The notes under the pieces were generated by a model that did no database searches, was not told the origin of the DNA, and worked only from the letters and a program-made list of their open reading frames with translations. A stretch of 21,716 nucleotides of DNA from a virus. Below are positions 13,439 to 21,671 of the stretch, in pieces. The DNA is taken from positions 1 to 21,716 of IMG/VR virus record IMGVR_UViG_3300046011_003658, one strand, 5' to 3'. Positions within the stretch are counted from its first letter, which is position 1, and every line of letters starts with the position of its first letter. The position numbers were made by a program, and so were the translations under genes.

Positions 13439-14083
13439 TTAAGACGCGTAACGGTTCGGACGACCTTGCAACGCGATACCGGCTTTTACCGACATCAAAT
13501 TGCCTTTTGTCATCGACGGCGTTTCGTCGAATGCAAAAATGCCGTTGTACAAAATCACGCCGCCCGCGGGCATTGACGCGCGCAAAGCCGTCACCGCGCG
13601 AGATTGCGCGGTCGTTTTCAATGCTTGATAGCCCGCCAAAGTCGGATCGTCGGCAATTTCCAACGCCAGGGATTGCGCGCTAGTTGTTGTCGGGATTTGG
13701 CTATCAAAATTTTGTTCCAAGAACGAGAAAGTTTGATACTGCGGATCGCCACCGGAACTTGTGCAACCGATGATTTGAGTGATTTGCGTCCAAGTGTTGA
13801 TTTTGCGGATTGTTCCGGTGCCCGAACCTGTCGGGAACGAAACGACGTTCGTCGTGTCGAGACCTTCGGCGACGATGGTTGTGCCCGTCACTGATTTGGC
13901 GCGGAACACACGATTATTCGCGCTAGACCAACCGCTAACGAACTCGAAATAATCACCGTTCGCGAGGGTGTTCGTTACTGTTAAAACCGCTTCGGCGGCG
14001 TTCGACGCTGCGGTCACTGTGAGATTGCCAGCGTATGCGGTCGCGATTGCGAGCACAACGCCATTCGGTAATGAAACTGCCAT
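13439..14083 (-). CDS. major tail tube protein
   Basis: This 214-residue protein lies between the tail completion gene and the chaperone genes, the usual place of the tail tube gene. It starts MAVSLPNGVVLAIATAYAG. It is rich in Ala, Thr, Ser and Val, with predicted beta strands (NAAEAVLTVTNTLANGDYFE, GTIRKINTWTQI). A helical segment around LALEIADDPTLAGYQALK is followed by beta strands ending at ALQGRPNRYAS. Size and composition fit the lambda gpV N-domain type tube proteins, which stack as hexameric rings around the tape measure. A clear AAAGGA ribosome site precedes the ATG. Tandem terminator-like hairpins lie upstream and another hairpin downstream, as expected for a product needed in large amounts. 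Confidence 0.85.
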   Translation of the reverse strand: MAVSLPNGVVLAIATAYAGNLTVTAASNAAEAVLTVTNTLANGDYFEFVSGWSSANNRVFRAKSVTGTTIVAEGLDTTNVVSFPTGSGTGTIRKINTWTQITQIIGCTSSGGDPQYQTFSFLEQNFDSQIPTTTSAQSLALEIADDPTLAGYQALKTTAQSRAVTALRASMPAGGVILYNGIFAFDETPSMTKGNLMSVKAGIALQGRPNRYAS

Positions 14084-14104
14084 TTTTATTTCCTTTCAAG
14101 GAAT

Positions 14105-14126
14105 GAAAAAGCCGCCCGAAGGCGGC
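14105..14126 (-). terminator. terminator hairpin, proximal to the tail tube gene
   Basis: GCCGCC (14111-14116) pairs with GGCGGC (14121-14126). On the minus strand the loop is UUCG, followed by UUUUU (14110-14106). It lies about 27 bases before the tail tube ATG and just upstream of its ribosome site. A smaller GCCC-GAAA-GGGC hairpin without a U-tract sits next to it at 14137-14148. Confidence 0.75.
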
Positions 14127-14152
14127 AAGTTGTTGCGCCCGAAAGGGCAAAT

Positions 14153-14180
14153 AAAAAAGCCGCCCAAAAAAGGCGGCTTT
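14153..14180 (-). terminator. terminator hairpin after the tail completion gene
   Basis: AAAGCCGCC (14156-14164) pairs with GGCGGCTTT (14172-14180), a 9-bp stem with a 7-base loop, followed on the minus strand by a run of six U (14158-14153). It lies 18 bases beyond the stop of the DUF3168 gene. With the hairpin at 14105-14126 it makes a tandem pair between the completion and tube genes. Confidence 0.8.
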
Positions 14181-14197
14181 CGTAAATCGTTAAGCTG

Positions 14198-14542
14198 TTA
14201 AGACCACAAAGAAAAATCTTGAATCGTTCCGCGGGCGTTCGTTGTCTCGTCATAATCGGCGACGACGCCCGATTCAATTTTCGCGAGGAGCGGCGCGGCG
14301 ACCATGATGTTTTCGACCTGCCGCGCTAGTGTCGAAGCTTCCGCGCGGGTTGCCGCCCAAACTTTCACCATGAAACGGGCGTTTTTCTTATCTGAGAACT
14401 CGGCACCTACAAAATTGACGGGCTTCCCGCCTGTCTGTTGATAGGTGATGTAGGGCATTTGAGTGCCCTCGGGTGCCACGTCGGGGAACACTCGACTCGC
14501 CACCAAGCCCGAGAGCGCGGCGTAAATACTAGCTTCGACCAT
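14198..14542 (-). CDS. tail completion/terminator protein (DUF3168)
   Basis: This 114-residue protein starts MVEASIYAALSGLVASRVFP and carries the DUF3168 signature region (PEGTQMPYITYQQTGGKPVN), followed by a helical part (TRAEASTLARQVENIM) and a C-terminal beta strand. Family members cap the tail tube at the head-proximal end, like lambda gpU. The start lies inside the upstream gp10-like gene (14-base overlap), with GGAAGA as ribosome site. It is followed by a gap of about 115 bases with two terminators, so it closes the head-neck gene block. Confidence 0.85.
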   Translation of the reverse strand: MVEASIYAALSGLVASRVFPDVAPEGTQMPYITYQQTGGKPVNFVGAEFSDKKNARFMVKVWAATRAEASTLARQVENIMVAAPLLAKIESGVVADYDETTNARGTIQDFSLWS

Positions 14543-14927
14543 TTTTTATATCTTCCAATTTCTCGCCCAGGCGTTTACGTGCCGCGTCCATCGCTTCGAC
14601 GATCTTCGCGTCGTAAGTCGGCGCGATAAAAGGTTTCGCGGGTGTTCTTTTCGTGCCTAGCTCGGCAAAGTGCCAATGAGGGGCTTTTTTCTTATTCACG
14701 CCGATGGAGTACACCTGCGCGCCGTTAACCGATTGTTTTTCGTTGTGGTACTGGTAAAGCGCACTTTTTAAACGCCCCGTTTTAACCGGAACGCGCAAAT
14801 TTAATTCGCTGTAAATCACTTTTGACGCTGCGAACGCCGCGGGGCGCAACGCTTTGTCGACCACCTCGTCGGCGAACTTTTCGAGGTTCGCTTGCAAAGC
14901 CGCGGTGTCAAATTTGATCGTAATCAC
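14529..14927 (-). CDS. HK97 gp10-like neck/tail completion protein
   Basis: I place the start at GTG 14927, which overlaps the upstream stop as GTGA and has AAGGTGG four bases ahead; a TTG at 14942 would add five residues. The product has 132 residues. It has a helical N-terminus (FDTAALQANLEKFADEVVDK) and the family core VPVKTGRLKSALYQY. The late PHWHFAELGTKRTPAKPFIA motif is the best-conserved part of HK97 gp10-like proteins. They act at the head-tail junction or in tail completion. Gene order (gp6-like, joining protein, gp10-like, DUF3168) is that of HK97-type phages. Confidence 0.88.
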   Translation of the reverse strand: MITIKFDTAALQANLEKFADEVVDKALRPAAFAASKVIYSELNLRVPVKTGRLKSALYQYHNEKQSVNGAQVYSIGVNKKKAPHWHFAELGTKRTPAKPFIAPTYDAKIVEAMDAARKRLGEKLEDIKNGRS

Positions 14928-15247
14928 GCGACCACCTTGCAAACTAGATCGACATAAACTTTTCGACTGTCGGGCAATACCGCATCGATTTCGAACACCG
15001 TCGACCCGAAGACCGCGCGCATACCCGCTTCGATGTCGGTGCGATAGCGCAAGCGAATCGACACCTTCACGACCGACGTTTGCGCGTCTGCTTTGATCGT
15101 TTGCAAGCCGTTTAAATACTTAACATTCGCCCAAACGTCCGCATCGAGCGGCACCCAATCGCCGACAACTTCTTGCCCGAGCGCGTCGCGCGTCGTGCCT
15201 GGTTGCTGGATCGTTACCAGGTCGTTTAGGGTTTGCGCAAAGGTCAT
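14924..15247 (-). CDS. head-tail joining (head closure) protein
   Basis: This 107-residue protein of the phage head-tail joining family (SPP1 gp16-like) would close the portal channel and bind the tail. It shows the family pattern: N-terminal beta strands with LNDLVTIQQPGTTRDALGQE, then VWANVKYLNGLQ, then a middle strand VSIRLRYRTDIEAGMRAVFG and a final DLVCKVV strand. The start overlaps the gp6-like stop as ATGA, and the stop overlaps the next start as GTGA, so expression is tightly coupled with its neighbours. Confidence 0.87.
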   Translation of the reverse strand: MTFAQTLNDLVTIQQPGTTRDALGQEVVGDWVPLDADVWANVKYLNGLQTIKADAQTSVVKVSIRLRYRTDIEAGMRAVFGSTVFEIDAVLPDSRKVYVDLVCKVVA

Positions 15248-15792
15248 AATTCGGAAACCTTTAAACGCGCCAAAATGCCGTCGACAAAACTGTTTTTTAC
15301 TGCGGGCGGGTTGCTCGAGTCGAATACCTCGACCAACTTCGCTAAAATGTAAGCCTTCATCGCCGAGGGTGTCGCTGTGTCGCTGGTGCCATAGCCCGCA
15401 ACGTATTCAACGATCACCGCGTCGTCACGCTCAAAGGTCTCGGGAAACTCGCCGAAAGTGCGGATCGTCGCGAAATACTCGGTCGTATAAAGCGAATAAT
15501 TAGACGGGTCGAGGGTTTGCAAAGTGTTCGTCGTGTCGTAATAGCGCACGGACGACACCGAGACAATCGGCAAACGCGGGAGCCGACCGAGGTCGTCGAA
15601 CGACTCGCAAAGCGCTTGCCAGGTTTGCTGCATCACCGAACGCCCCGTCAAATGTTCGGCATGTTCGGTGATTGCGCGCACCCAGGCGTCGACTATCGAA
15701 TCAAGCGCCGAGCCGTTGACGCGCAAAGCGACTTTCGCGTCGGCGAGAGACACCGCGAGCGCGGTCGGTGCTGTGATTCGTTTCGTTAACAT
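15244..15792 (-). CDS. gp6-like head-tail connector protein
   Basis: This 182-residue protein has the HK97 gp6 pattern. An N-terminal helical part starts TAPTALAVSLADAKVALRV and continues AWVRAITEHAEHLTGRSVMQ. A beta-rich middle follows (LPRLPIVSVSSVRYYDTTN, then YFATIRTFGEFPETFERDDA, VIVEYVAGYG). The C-terminal helix is typical (SAMKAYILAKLVEVFDS). Such proteins form the ring below the portal. It overlaps both neighbours (TAATG at 15792 and ATGA at 15247). At 182 residues it is longer than HK97 gp6 but ordinary for the wider family. Confidence 0.88.
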   Translation of the reverse strand: MLTKRITAPTALAVSLADAKVALRVNGSALDSIVDAWVRAITEHAEHLTGRSVMQQTWQALCESFDDLGRLPRLPIVSVSSVRYYDTTNTLQTLDPSNYSLYTTEYFATIRTFGEFPETFERDDAVIVEYVAGYGTSDTATPSAMKAYILAKLVEVFDSSNPPAVKNSFVDGILARLKVSEL

Positions 15793-16118
15793 TATTCGCC
15801 TTTTGCTTCGATAGCTTTGCGAGCGTAAGCGACCGCGTCGTCGTGGTCGTCGATTGCGCCTTGCGCTTTGCCGACTTGGATTTCGCGGGCGGTCAATGCC
15901 ACCAATTCACCCGCCGAACCGAAATCGCAATCGCGCAAGCAAACCGCGTCGACTGTTTCGCCCGTGTCTTCGGCGCCTTCGCCTAGTGCGTTTTCTGCGT
16001 CGGCTTTAGTTGCGGCGGCGGTTAGTTCCGCGCTCGCCACTTGGGCGGCGGCGGCTTTCTCTGCTGCTGCTTGTTCTTGCGCGAGCTTCGCCGCGGCTTT
16101 TTGTGCTGTTGTTGCCAT
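15792..16118 (-). CDS. small Ala-rich head protein of unknown function (108 aa)
   Basis: Residues 1-45 are an Ala/Glu/Lys/Gln-rich helix, probably coiled coil (KLAQEQAAAEKAAAAQVA). Residues 56-105 form a small domain with VDAVCLRDCDFGSAGE, then ELVALTAREIQVGKAQGAID and DDAVAYARKAI. A small domain of this kind occurs, as I recall, in phage head modules between the capsid and connector genes. It may be a capsid-associated or assembly protein, but no function is established here. Ribosome site AAGGAT precedes the ATG. A strong terminator-like hairpin separates it from the capsid gene, while it overlaps the connector gene by one base. Confidence 0.75.
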   Translation of the reverse strand: MATTAQKAAAKLAQEQAAAEKAAAAQVASAELTAAATKADAENALGEGAEDTGETVDAVCLRDCDFGSAGELVALTAREIQVGKAQGAIDDHDDAVAYARKAIEAKGE

Positions 16119-16150
16119 GGTCTTTTTTATCCTTATTTCGCGGGATAGAA

Positions 16151-16185
16151 AAACAAAAAGCGGAACACCGAAGCGCCCCGCTTTT
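16151..16185 (-). terminator. terminator after the major capsid gene
   Basis: AAAAGCGG (16156-16163) pairs with CCGCTTTT (16178-16185). The inside can pair further (GGCGC with GTGTT, using G-U pairs) over a UUCG loop read on the minus strand. A U-rich run follows on the minus strand (16159-16151). It lies 18 bases after the capsid stop, so it can end most capsid transcripts. Confidence 0.8.
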
Positions 16186-16202
16186 CCTTTTTAGCTCGAC
16201 AA

Positions 16203-17399
16203 TTACGTCGCGCTGTTTGCGTAGTATTTCACGGCATGCACGTCGAGCAAATTACCGCCCGAACGTTGCCAACCGCAGAAACCGACTTGATTATTCAACG
16301 CGAACGCGGAGTCGTCGAAGCGGCGAATCTGCGTTGTGTTGTTCACGTCGCGAATGAAGTATTTCGAGAAGTCACCAAACGCAATAGATTTCGCGTTTGC
16401 TGCCATTGTCGCCATGTCATCATTAACCACCACGCCAAAGCCGAGCAACGTGTCGGGAGTACCTTGCACCAAGCTAGTTTCCCAAATCGGGCGCCCTGTC
16501 GTGTCTTTCAACTTAGAAACGACCGCAATTGACAAATCGTTCAGCATAAAGCGAGCATTGCCGCGATATGCACGATTGACGGAGTGTTTCAAGTCGACCA
16601 AGTCGTCATAAATCACCGTCGCCGTTTGCCCTGTCGTGCCTGTTTTGCCTAGGGTTGCGCGAGGTATTACGCCGTCGGGTTGTGTCGTGCCTGTGCCGAC
16701 TGTAAAGTGCGTATTTTGAATACGCGCGATACGTGTCGCCAAACGGTCTATCACATAAGCGACGATGTCGATGCCGCTGTCTTGGATCAATTCCAAAGGC
16801 AAAGCGATTTTGTTCGACGTGTAGAAAAACGGGTTCAAAGACACATTGCCGAACACGATGTCGGCGGCGTTAGCTGCTGCGTTCTGTGCAACAATCGCGC
16901 CTACGTCGGCGGTGCCGTCGGAGGTCGGGAACGTTAACGGGTTGCCGCCGTCAGTCGGCATTAACGTCGCCACGTCACGCATCGCGCCGTATGCCTTCAA
17001 ACGGTCGATCACCATTGACGCGATTAAACTTGGAACGGTAAAGCCGCCCTCGGTCGTGGTCGTCGTCGACATCGCATTGCGCACCGCTTGGAGCTTGTCG
17101 CCTTCCAAGTTGAAACCGTTGCGAATGTAAAGGGCAATCGCGTCTTTAACGTCGATCAAGCCTTCGGATTTCTTCGACGCTTGGTTTGTTGCGTCCTTGA
17201 AGAAATTGTCGGCTTCGATATGGCGTTGCTGCTCGATAGCTTTCATTTGAGAATTAGCGTTGCTAATTTGGTCGAGTAAGCCGTCGTAATTGGCTTGGTC
17301 TTCTTTCGTCCAAATTTGATCGCCCTTGTCGGCTAAAATATTTTTTGCTTGGCGCGCTAAATTTGCCACTTTCTCGCGCAGTGCTTGGAGATTATCCAT
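16203..17399 (-). CDS. HK97-family major capsid protein
   Basis: This 398-residue protein has the HK97 gp5 layout. Residues 1 to about 75 are a charged coiled-coil delta (scaffold) domain (LREKVANLARQAKN, LLDQISNANSQMKAIEQQ). A linker follows, then the capsid fold beginning around TTTTTEGGFTVPSLIASMVI (112-131). Conserved pieces include TLMPTDGGNPLTFPTSDG in the E-loop area, YTSNKIALPLELIQDSGID, ARFMLNDLSIAVVSKLKDT, LLGFGVVVNDDM and IAFGDFSKYFIRDV. The delta domain is presumably removed by the protease encoded just upstream. AGGA is well placed before the ATG. Terminator-like hairpins flank the gene on both sides, which sets it apart from the tightly overlapping genes around it. Confidence 0.95.
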   Translation of the reverse strand: MDNLQALREKVANLARQAKNILADKGDQIWTKEDQANYDGLLDQISNANSQMKAIEQQRHIEADNFFKDATNQASKKSEGLIDVKDAIALYIRNGFNLEGDKLQAVRNAMSTTTTTEGGFTVPSLIASMVIDRLKAYGAMRDVATLMPTDGGNPLTFPTSDGTADVGAIVAQNAAANAADIVFGNVSLNPFFYTSNKIALPLELIQDSGIDIVAYVIDRLATRIARIQNTHFTVGTGTTQPDGVIPRATLGKTGTTGQTATVIYDDLVDLKHSVNRAYRGNARFMLNDLSIAVVSKLKDTTGRPIWETSLVQGTPDTLLGFGVVVNDDMATMAANAKSIAFGDFSKYFIRDVNNTTQIRRFDDSAFALNNQVGFCGWQRSGGNLLDVHAVKYYANSAT

Positions 17400-17418
17400 T
17401 TTTCAGGTTCCTATTAAA

Positions 17419-17442
17419 TGAAAAAACCGCCTTGCGGCGGTT
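17419..17442 (-). terminator. terminator-like hairpin before the major capsid gene
   Basis: AACCGCC (17425-17431) pairs with GGCGGTT (17436-17442) over a 4-base loop. On the minus strand it is followed by UUUUUU. The capsid ATG is 20 bases further on, leaving room for a ribosome site but not a promoter. A second 6-bp hairpin (17449-17454 with 17460-17465) and a small GCGC-GAGA-GCGC hairpin (17478-17489) fill the rest of this 92-base gap. Confidence 0.78.
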
Positions 17443-17491
17443 CGTTTTGAAAGTGTCCGACTTTCGGCGGATTCGTTGCGCGAGAGCGCTT

Positions 17492-18241
17492 CTAAATTAG
17501 GGCTAGATGTAATCGATTTTGATTGTGTTGAGTCGCGCTTACTTGCTCGGGTGTCGGCACCTCGGGCGGTGTTGCTTTGTTCTCGGGGGATACCTCGGGC
17601 GCTTTCGGTGCGTTCTTGTACGCCGCCAAGTTCCACGCGTTCGCGGTGCCTTGCTTGCCTGTCGCAATCGAATCGACGAAACCGCCGTCGAGGGCTTCTT
17701 GTGCTGTCATCCAGGTTTCGGCGTCCATCATTGCGACGATTTCCTCGGCGGGTTTGCCTGTCTTGGTCGTGTAATCGTTCACGATTGCGAGTTCAATTTT
17801 TTCCAACAGGTCGGCGGTTTCGCGCAATTCTGTCTTATCACCCCAAGCGACCCCGCTTGCGTTGTGGATCATAAACATAGCGCCTTCGGACATTTCCACC
17901 GTGTCGCAAGCGAGCGCAATGCTCGTTCCCGCACTCGCGCAAAGCGAGTCGATATGTGCGGCGGTCTTGCCGTCAAAGCGTCGCAAAGCCGCCATAATCG
18001 CGCGGGCTTCGAATACGTCACCGCCTGGGGTGTTAATGTAGACGTGCAAGGTGTCGGCACCCTGGGCGCTGGTGATCGCTTCGGCGACCGTTTGCGCATT
18101 GACGCCCCAATAGGAATCGATCACGTCGTAAATGTAGAGCGACGCGTCGAACGATTTTTCGTTCGTTGCCGTCTTTGTGAAATTAAGCGGCTTGCCGATT
18201 AGGGCTTTATTGCTCGCATATAGCTTGTGCATTTGTTTCAT
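17492..18241 (-). CDS. ClpP-type prohead (head maturation) protease
   Basis: This 249-residue protein of the S14/ClpP superfamily cuts scaffold segments from capsid proteins inside the prohead. Visible features are the ClpP oxyanion-loop motif YINTPGGDVFEA (69-80), nucleophile S103 in LCASAGTSIA, general base H126 in MFMIHNAS, and the MMDAETWMTAQEALDGGFVD segment (171-190). D173 or E175 in that segment is the likely acidic residue. After about residue 205 comes a Pro/Glu-rich tail (PKAPEVSPENKATPPEVP), a probable flexible extension. Overlap with the portal gene is ATGA. The order portal, protease, capsid is classical for HK97-like phages. Confidence 0.93.
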   Translation of the reverse strand: MKQMHKLYASNKALIGKPLNFTKTATNEKSFDASLYIYDVIDSYWGVNAQTVAEAITSAQGADTLHVYINTPGGDVFEARAIMAALRRFDGKTAAHIDSLCASAGTSIALACDTVEMSEGAMFMIHNASGVAWGDKTELRETADLLEKIELAIVNDYTTKTGKPAEEIVAMMDAETWMTAQEALDGGFVDSIATGKQGTANAWNLAAYKNAPKAPEVSPENKATPPEVPTPEQVSATQHNQNRLHLALI

Positions 18242-19506
18242 TTTGTCGGGTTCCCGTTGTCTGGTTTCGCTGCCGCGACCGATTTAAAAAGGGTGTCGCC
18301 GCCGTCTTTCGGGGCTAGGCGTTTGCGGCGGCGTATTTCGTTTACCGTCATCCACCCGTCGCCCGCGCCGTTACCGCCGACCGCTTTGCGGAAATATTCA
18401 CCCTGGGCTTGCAAGTCGCCCTCGATCAAAGCGTCGCGGTCGAACTCGATAAACTTGCCCGTATCGCGCGGGTATAACTTGCGGTTAATTTCTTGCTCGA
18501 TCTTGATAAGCCACGGTTGCAAGGTGTATTGCACAAAGCCGCGACCGAGCGCTTCGAGACCGGAGCCCCAGGAAGTCGACCCGCTTGTCTCGCCGATAAG
18601 GTGAGGAGGAACGCCGAACGCGCGGCAAATATCCAAAACGGTAAATTTCTGCCCTTCGATCAATTGCGCGTCGTTCGCGTCAATGCTGATTTGATTTGCC
18701 TTTAATCCCTCGGTCAGTACCAGGGGCAAGCGATGCGCATTTGAAAGCCCCGCGTATTTATTCGCGAACGCTTGTTGCAATAATTTGATTTGGTCGGCGT
18801 CCATTTTCTCGGGTGCTTCGAGAATAATCGACGGATGCGCGCCGTTTTCGAAGAACTTGCCCGAGTATTCGGACATCGCAAGCGCGTTGCCGATTGAATT
18901 GCGCGCGCCGTATTGGATCACCGACATCGAGCGCAAGGTCGTATCGTCGAAGCCCAAGCCCGTAAAATGTAAAATTTCGGACGGTGAGAACCACGATTTG
19001 ATGTTATGCGTCGGCATGTTCACGTAATAGCGAACCTCGCCGTTCGTTCGAACTGGTGAAACGCTGCCCCAGGGTAAAAACAACAATTCGCGTATTTGCC
19101 CGCTCGCGGTGCGACGGATTAACGCGAACGCGTCGCCGCGCAATAACATCGAAATTAGGGTGCTTTCCCAAAACGCGGCGGCGGTGTAATTGCCCGACGG
19201 TTGTTCGTTTAGTTTGTACCAAAGATCATCGCGCGGGGCGATTTCGGGAACGTCGCCCCCGTTATGGCGGAACGTGTTAAGACGCATTGAGACAATCGCG
19301 CCCGAGATTTTAGCCACGCAAGCGGCGACCGTCGACACCCGCATCGCGGTCGTCGCTGTAACGGTTGTGCCGCTTGGCGAAATACCGAACGTTTCAAGCA
19401 TCGCTTGGGCGTCGTTATAGGACAAATTTCGGACGTTCGCGGCGTTCGGGCGTGTTTCGTCCCCGCGCCAGTGCTTAGTCGCGTTAATTACGTCGAAATA
19501 TTCCAT
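18238..19506 (-). CDS. HK97-family portal protein
   Basis: This 422-residue portal subunit would form the dodecameric ring for DNA entry and exit and for tail attachment. Family features are the N-terminal TTAMRVSTVAACVAKISGAI helix (about 53-72), NYTAAAFWESTLISMLLRGD (about 105-124), FLPWGSVSPVR, YGARNSIGNALAMSEYSGKF, and the conserved stretch TVLDICRAFGVPPHLIGETS with the later LQPWLIKIEQEINRKL. The start codon directly follows the terminase stop (TAA then ATG) and there is no strong ribosome site, so coupling is likely. The stop overlaps the protease start. Confidence 0.95.
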   Translation of the reverse strand: MEYFDVINATKHWRGDETRPNAANVRNLSYNDAQAMLETFGISPSGTTVTATTAMRVSTVAACVAKISGAIVSMRLNTFRHNGGDVPEIAPRDDLWYKLNEQPSGNYTAAAFWESTLISMLLRGDAFALIRRTASGQIRELLFLPWGSVSPVRTNGEVRYYVNMPTHNIKSWFSPSEILHFTGLGFDDTTLRSMSVIQYGARNSIGNALAMSEYSGKFFENGAHPSIILEAPEKMDADQIKLLQQAFANKYAGLSNAHRLPLVLTEGLKANQISIDANDAQLIEGQKFTVLDICRAFGVPPHLIGETSGSTSWGSGLEALGRGFVQYTLQPWLIKIEQEINRKLYPRDTGKFIEFDRDALIEGDLQAQGEYFRKAVGGNGAGDGWMTVNEIRRRKRLAPKDGGDTLFKSVAAAKPDNGNPTK

Positions 19507-21180
19507 TTAGTCCAATGTAACGAAAGTTTGTGTGTGCGCTTTTGCGTGCGGGTTTAGCGACATCAAAGTCACCGCGTTAAAAGTCGCCATTAGTGGGTCG
19601 ATTTTTGCCGAGCCCGAAACCTGTTTTGTGATCGTGATTGCGTTGCCTTGCGGTGTTGTCTTCGCATTGCCTACGCACCAAGACATAAGCCCCGTGCCGC
19701 CGTGCTGCAAAACACCCTCGGCGAGTTTTCGTTCGGTCGTCTTGATTGCGCCCGTCAATTTCCAACCCTGGGAAACCCCGATTATTTCGTCGTTTTCCTG
19801 GGTGATGTCTTCTTTTTCGAGCGCGTCGATAATGCCGCCGAGCCCGTGCGGATCGACGCCCACTTTGTCGAGTTTGCCCGCTTTCTTCACCTGGGCGGCG
19901 AGCGCTGCGAGTTCTGCCACGTCGTCGCCGACGTTCTCGACGAAGACCACTTCGCCCAATTTTTCGAAGTCGCTTAACTTGGCGACTTCGGATTTCCTAC
20001 GCTCTAAAACTGAAGGGTGAGCCCAAGCCCGCACCCAAAGCAACCACTTGCCCGTCGCCTTTTCCCGCCCGACCGCCGCAAAGCCCAATAAGTCATCGAG
20101 CCCGCCGCCGTCGACGCCAAGCGAAACGATTTCGGAACGCTCGATTAAATCTTCGAAGCTAAACGCGGGAATCGCTTGCGCTTCCCAAAAATCGGCACCC
20201 GCCCAACGGTTCGACCGTAAGTTCATGCCGATTTCGACGTTGCCATGCTTCGCCATGAACCCCCGCAAGGATTCGGCGCCCGCTTGCTCTGCTTTCCTAT
20301 ACTCGCGTTCTAGAAACGCCTGGTCTACCGAATAACCTATGTTCGGATTTGTCATCCACATATTTTCGAGCTTTAAACATTCGCCCGATGCGACCATATC
20401 GTCGGGGTGCTCAAATATCACAGGAAGAAACCCAGGATCGTGTATTTTTCCGTCGCGCACGTCTCTCGCGTACTGCAATTTCTGCTTAAAAACACCCTCG
20501 GGCGGTTCGTCGCTTTGCGTCGTCAGATAGATGATAAAACCCTCGGGGCGCGATGCAAGCCCCCCAAACGCTTCACGGAACATATTTTCGGCGGATGCAA
20601 CTTTGCCGAATAAATGCAACTCGTCCACTAACACCCCGACCGCTTTCAACCCGCCGACGGTGTTGCTATCCGCCGCTAAAACTTTTAATGTGGCGTTGCT
20701 TTCACGGTGCGTTATCGTCTTGATATGCCCTTGAACTAACATAAGGGTGTCTAGGTCTTCATCCTTAGACACCATGTCTCTCGCGGGCGTGAACGAGTTC
20801 GTCGCGACTTCTACCGTCGGGCTCAATATCGCAAATTGTGCCGATTGCCGCCAGTTTCTAACTAGCGCCGTAAGCATAATTGCCCCCGCGACCGTACTCT
20901 TCGAGTTTTTCTTGCTTACAAGTACGAAGACCTCTTTTATTAACCGCCGACCGCTTTGCGAGTCGTAAGACCCGAATATCGCCGCGGCTAGGTCGAAGAC
21001 CCAAGGGGCACATGCTTCGCCCATTGTCGGGCTTCCTGGGGCGTCAACTATTCGGAGTTCCCGCATTACAGAAATAGCGGCTTCCGCTTCGTCGGGGAAT
21101 ATCGGCGGGGGGATTATGCTTTGCCCGTTCCGAATCCTGTCCGCCCAATCAATGCACGCCGTACTATATTCAGTGAGCAT
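19507..21180 (-). CDS. terminase large subunit (HK97 type)
   Basis: This 557-residue ATP-driven packaging motor and headful or site-specific nuclease pumps DNA into proheads. The Walker A-like loop is VSKKNSKST (88-96), with Ser where many relatives have Gly before Lys; I recall a KKNSK variant in other terminases. Walker B is VGVLVDE (181-187, D186-E187). The coupling motif is probably LTTQSDE (219-225). The C-terminal RNase H-like nuclease shows D357 in LGVDGGG, D443 in GVDPHG and D528 in SAKIDPLMATFNAV. The length is usual for the family. It starts 2 bases after the small subunit stop. Confidence 0.95.
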   Translation of the reverse strand: MLTEYSTACIDWADRIRNGQSIIPPPIFPDEAEAAISVMRELRIVDAPGSPTMGEACAPWVFDLAAAIFGSYDSQSGRRLIKEVFVLVSKKNSKSTVAGAIMLTALVRNWRQSAQFAILSPTVEVATNSFTPARDMVSKDEDLDTLMLVQGHIKTITHRESNATLKVLAADSNTVGGLKAVGVLVDELHLFGKVASAENMFREAFGGLASRPEGFIIYLTTQSDEPPEGVFKQKLQYARDVRDGKIHDPGFLPVIFEHPDDMVASGECLKLENMWMTNPNIGYSVDQAFLEREYRKAEQAGAESLRGFMAKHGNVEIGMNLRSNRWAGADFWEAQAIPAFSFEDLIERSEIVSLGVDGGGLDDLLGFAAVGREKATGKWLLWVRAWAHPSVLERRKSEVAKLSDFEKLGEVVFVENVGDDVAELAALAAQVKKAGKLDKVGVDPHGLGGIIDALEKEDITQENDEIIGVSQGWKLTGAIKTTERKLAEGVLQHGGTGLMSWCVGNAKTTPQGNAITITKQVSGSAKIDPLMATFNAVTLMSLNPHAKAHTQTFVTLD

Positions 21181-21182
21181 TG

Positions 21183-21629
21183 CTATTTATTGCTTACTAC
21201 TAATTTAGGCGGCGCGGATGCCGCAAATTTGCTCGCCACCTTGCCCGCCGCTTCTTGCTTTTGTTCTTTCTTGCCTTGCTCGCCGACTTTCTTGTGTGTG
21301 TAAGGCATCAAAGCGACCGCCGCGGACACTCGCACCTTGCCGTCGGCGGTGGGGTTGTTCATCACCCAGGCGAGAAAATCTTTCGGGTCGGCGAATTGCT
21401 GCGAGTCGAAAGCGGGGTGCTGCGTGTCTGGTGCGCTTGGCGCTTCGACCTTCACCGCTTCGGCTTTCACAATGCTTTTCGCCACCCGTGCCGCGACCTT
21501 TGCGACTTGCGCATCGTTCGGGCTTGTCACGCGTTCAGGTCGTGCGGGCACGTCTTCGAGGGGCACTATTACGGCTTTGCGCCCTGCCCCTTCCCGCTTG
21601 CCACCGCTTCGCCCTTTTACGCCCGCCAT
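21183..21629 (-). CDS. terminase small subunit
   Basis: This 148-residue DNA-recognition subunit of the packaging motor starts MAGVKGRSGGKREGAGRK, the basic Gly-rich opening common in small terminases. The conserved part is DPKDFLAWVMNNPTADGKVR followed by AALMPY-type and YTHKKVGEQGKKEQK segments. The C-terminus (KVASKFAASAPP) is a flexible basic tail. It is the first gene of the visible late operon. AAAAGG lies ahead of the ATG, with a short CCCC-AAA-GGGG hairpin just upstream (about 21640-21655). It is adjacent to the large subunit, the normal gene order. Confidence 0.85.
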   Translation of the reverse strand: MAGVKGRSGGKREGAGRKAVIVPLEDVPARPERVTSPNDAQVAKVAARVAKSIVKAEAVKVEAPSAPDTQHPAFDSQQFADPKDFLAWVMNNPTADGKVRVSAAVALMPYTHKKVGEQGKKEQKQEAAGKVASKFAASAPPKLVVSNK

Positions 21630-21671
21630 TTGATTAACCTTTTGCCCCTTTGGGGTTCCATTTGATTGTTA

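Noticed and set aside
17492-18241. 227-aa plus-strand frame (17519-18202) as a gene
   Set aside because: It is antisense to the protease, whose catalytic motifs and operon overlaps are clear.
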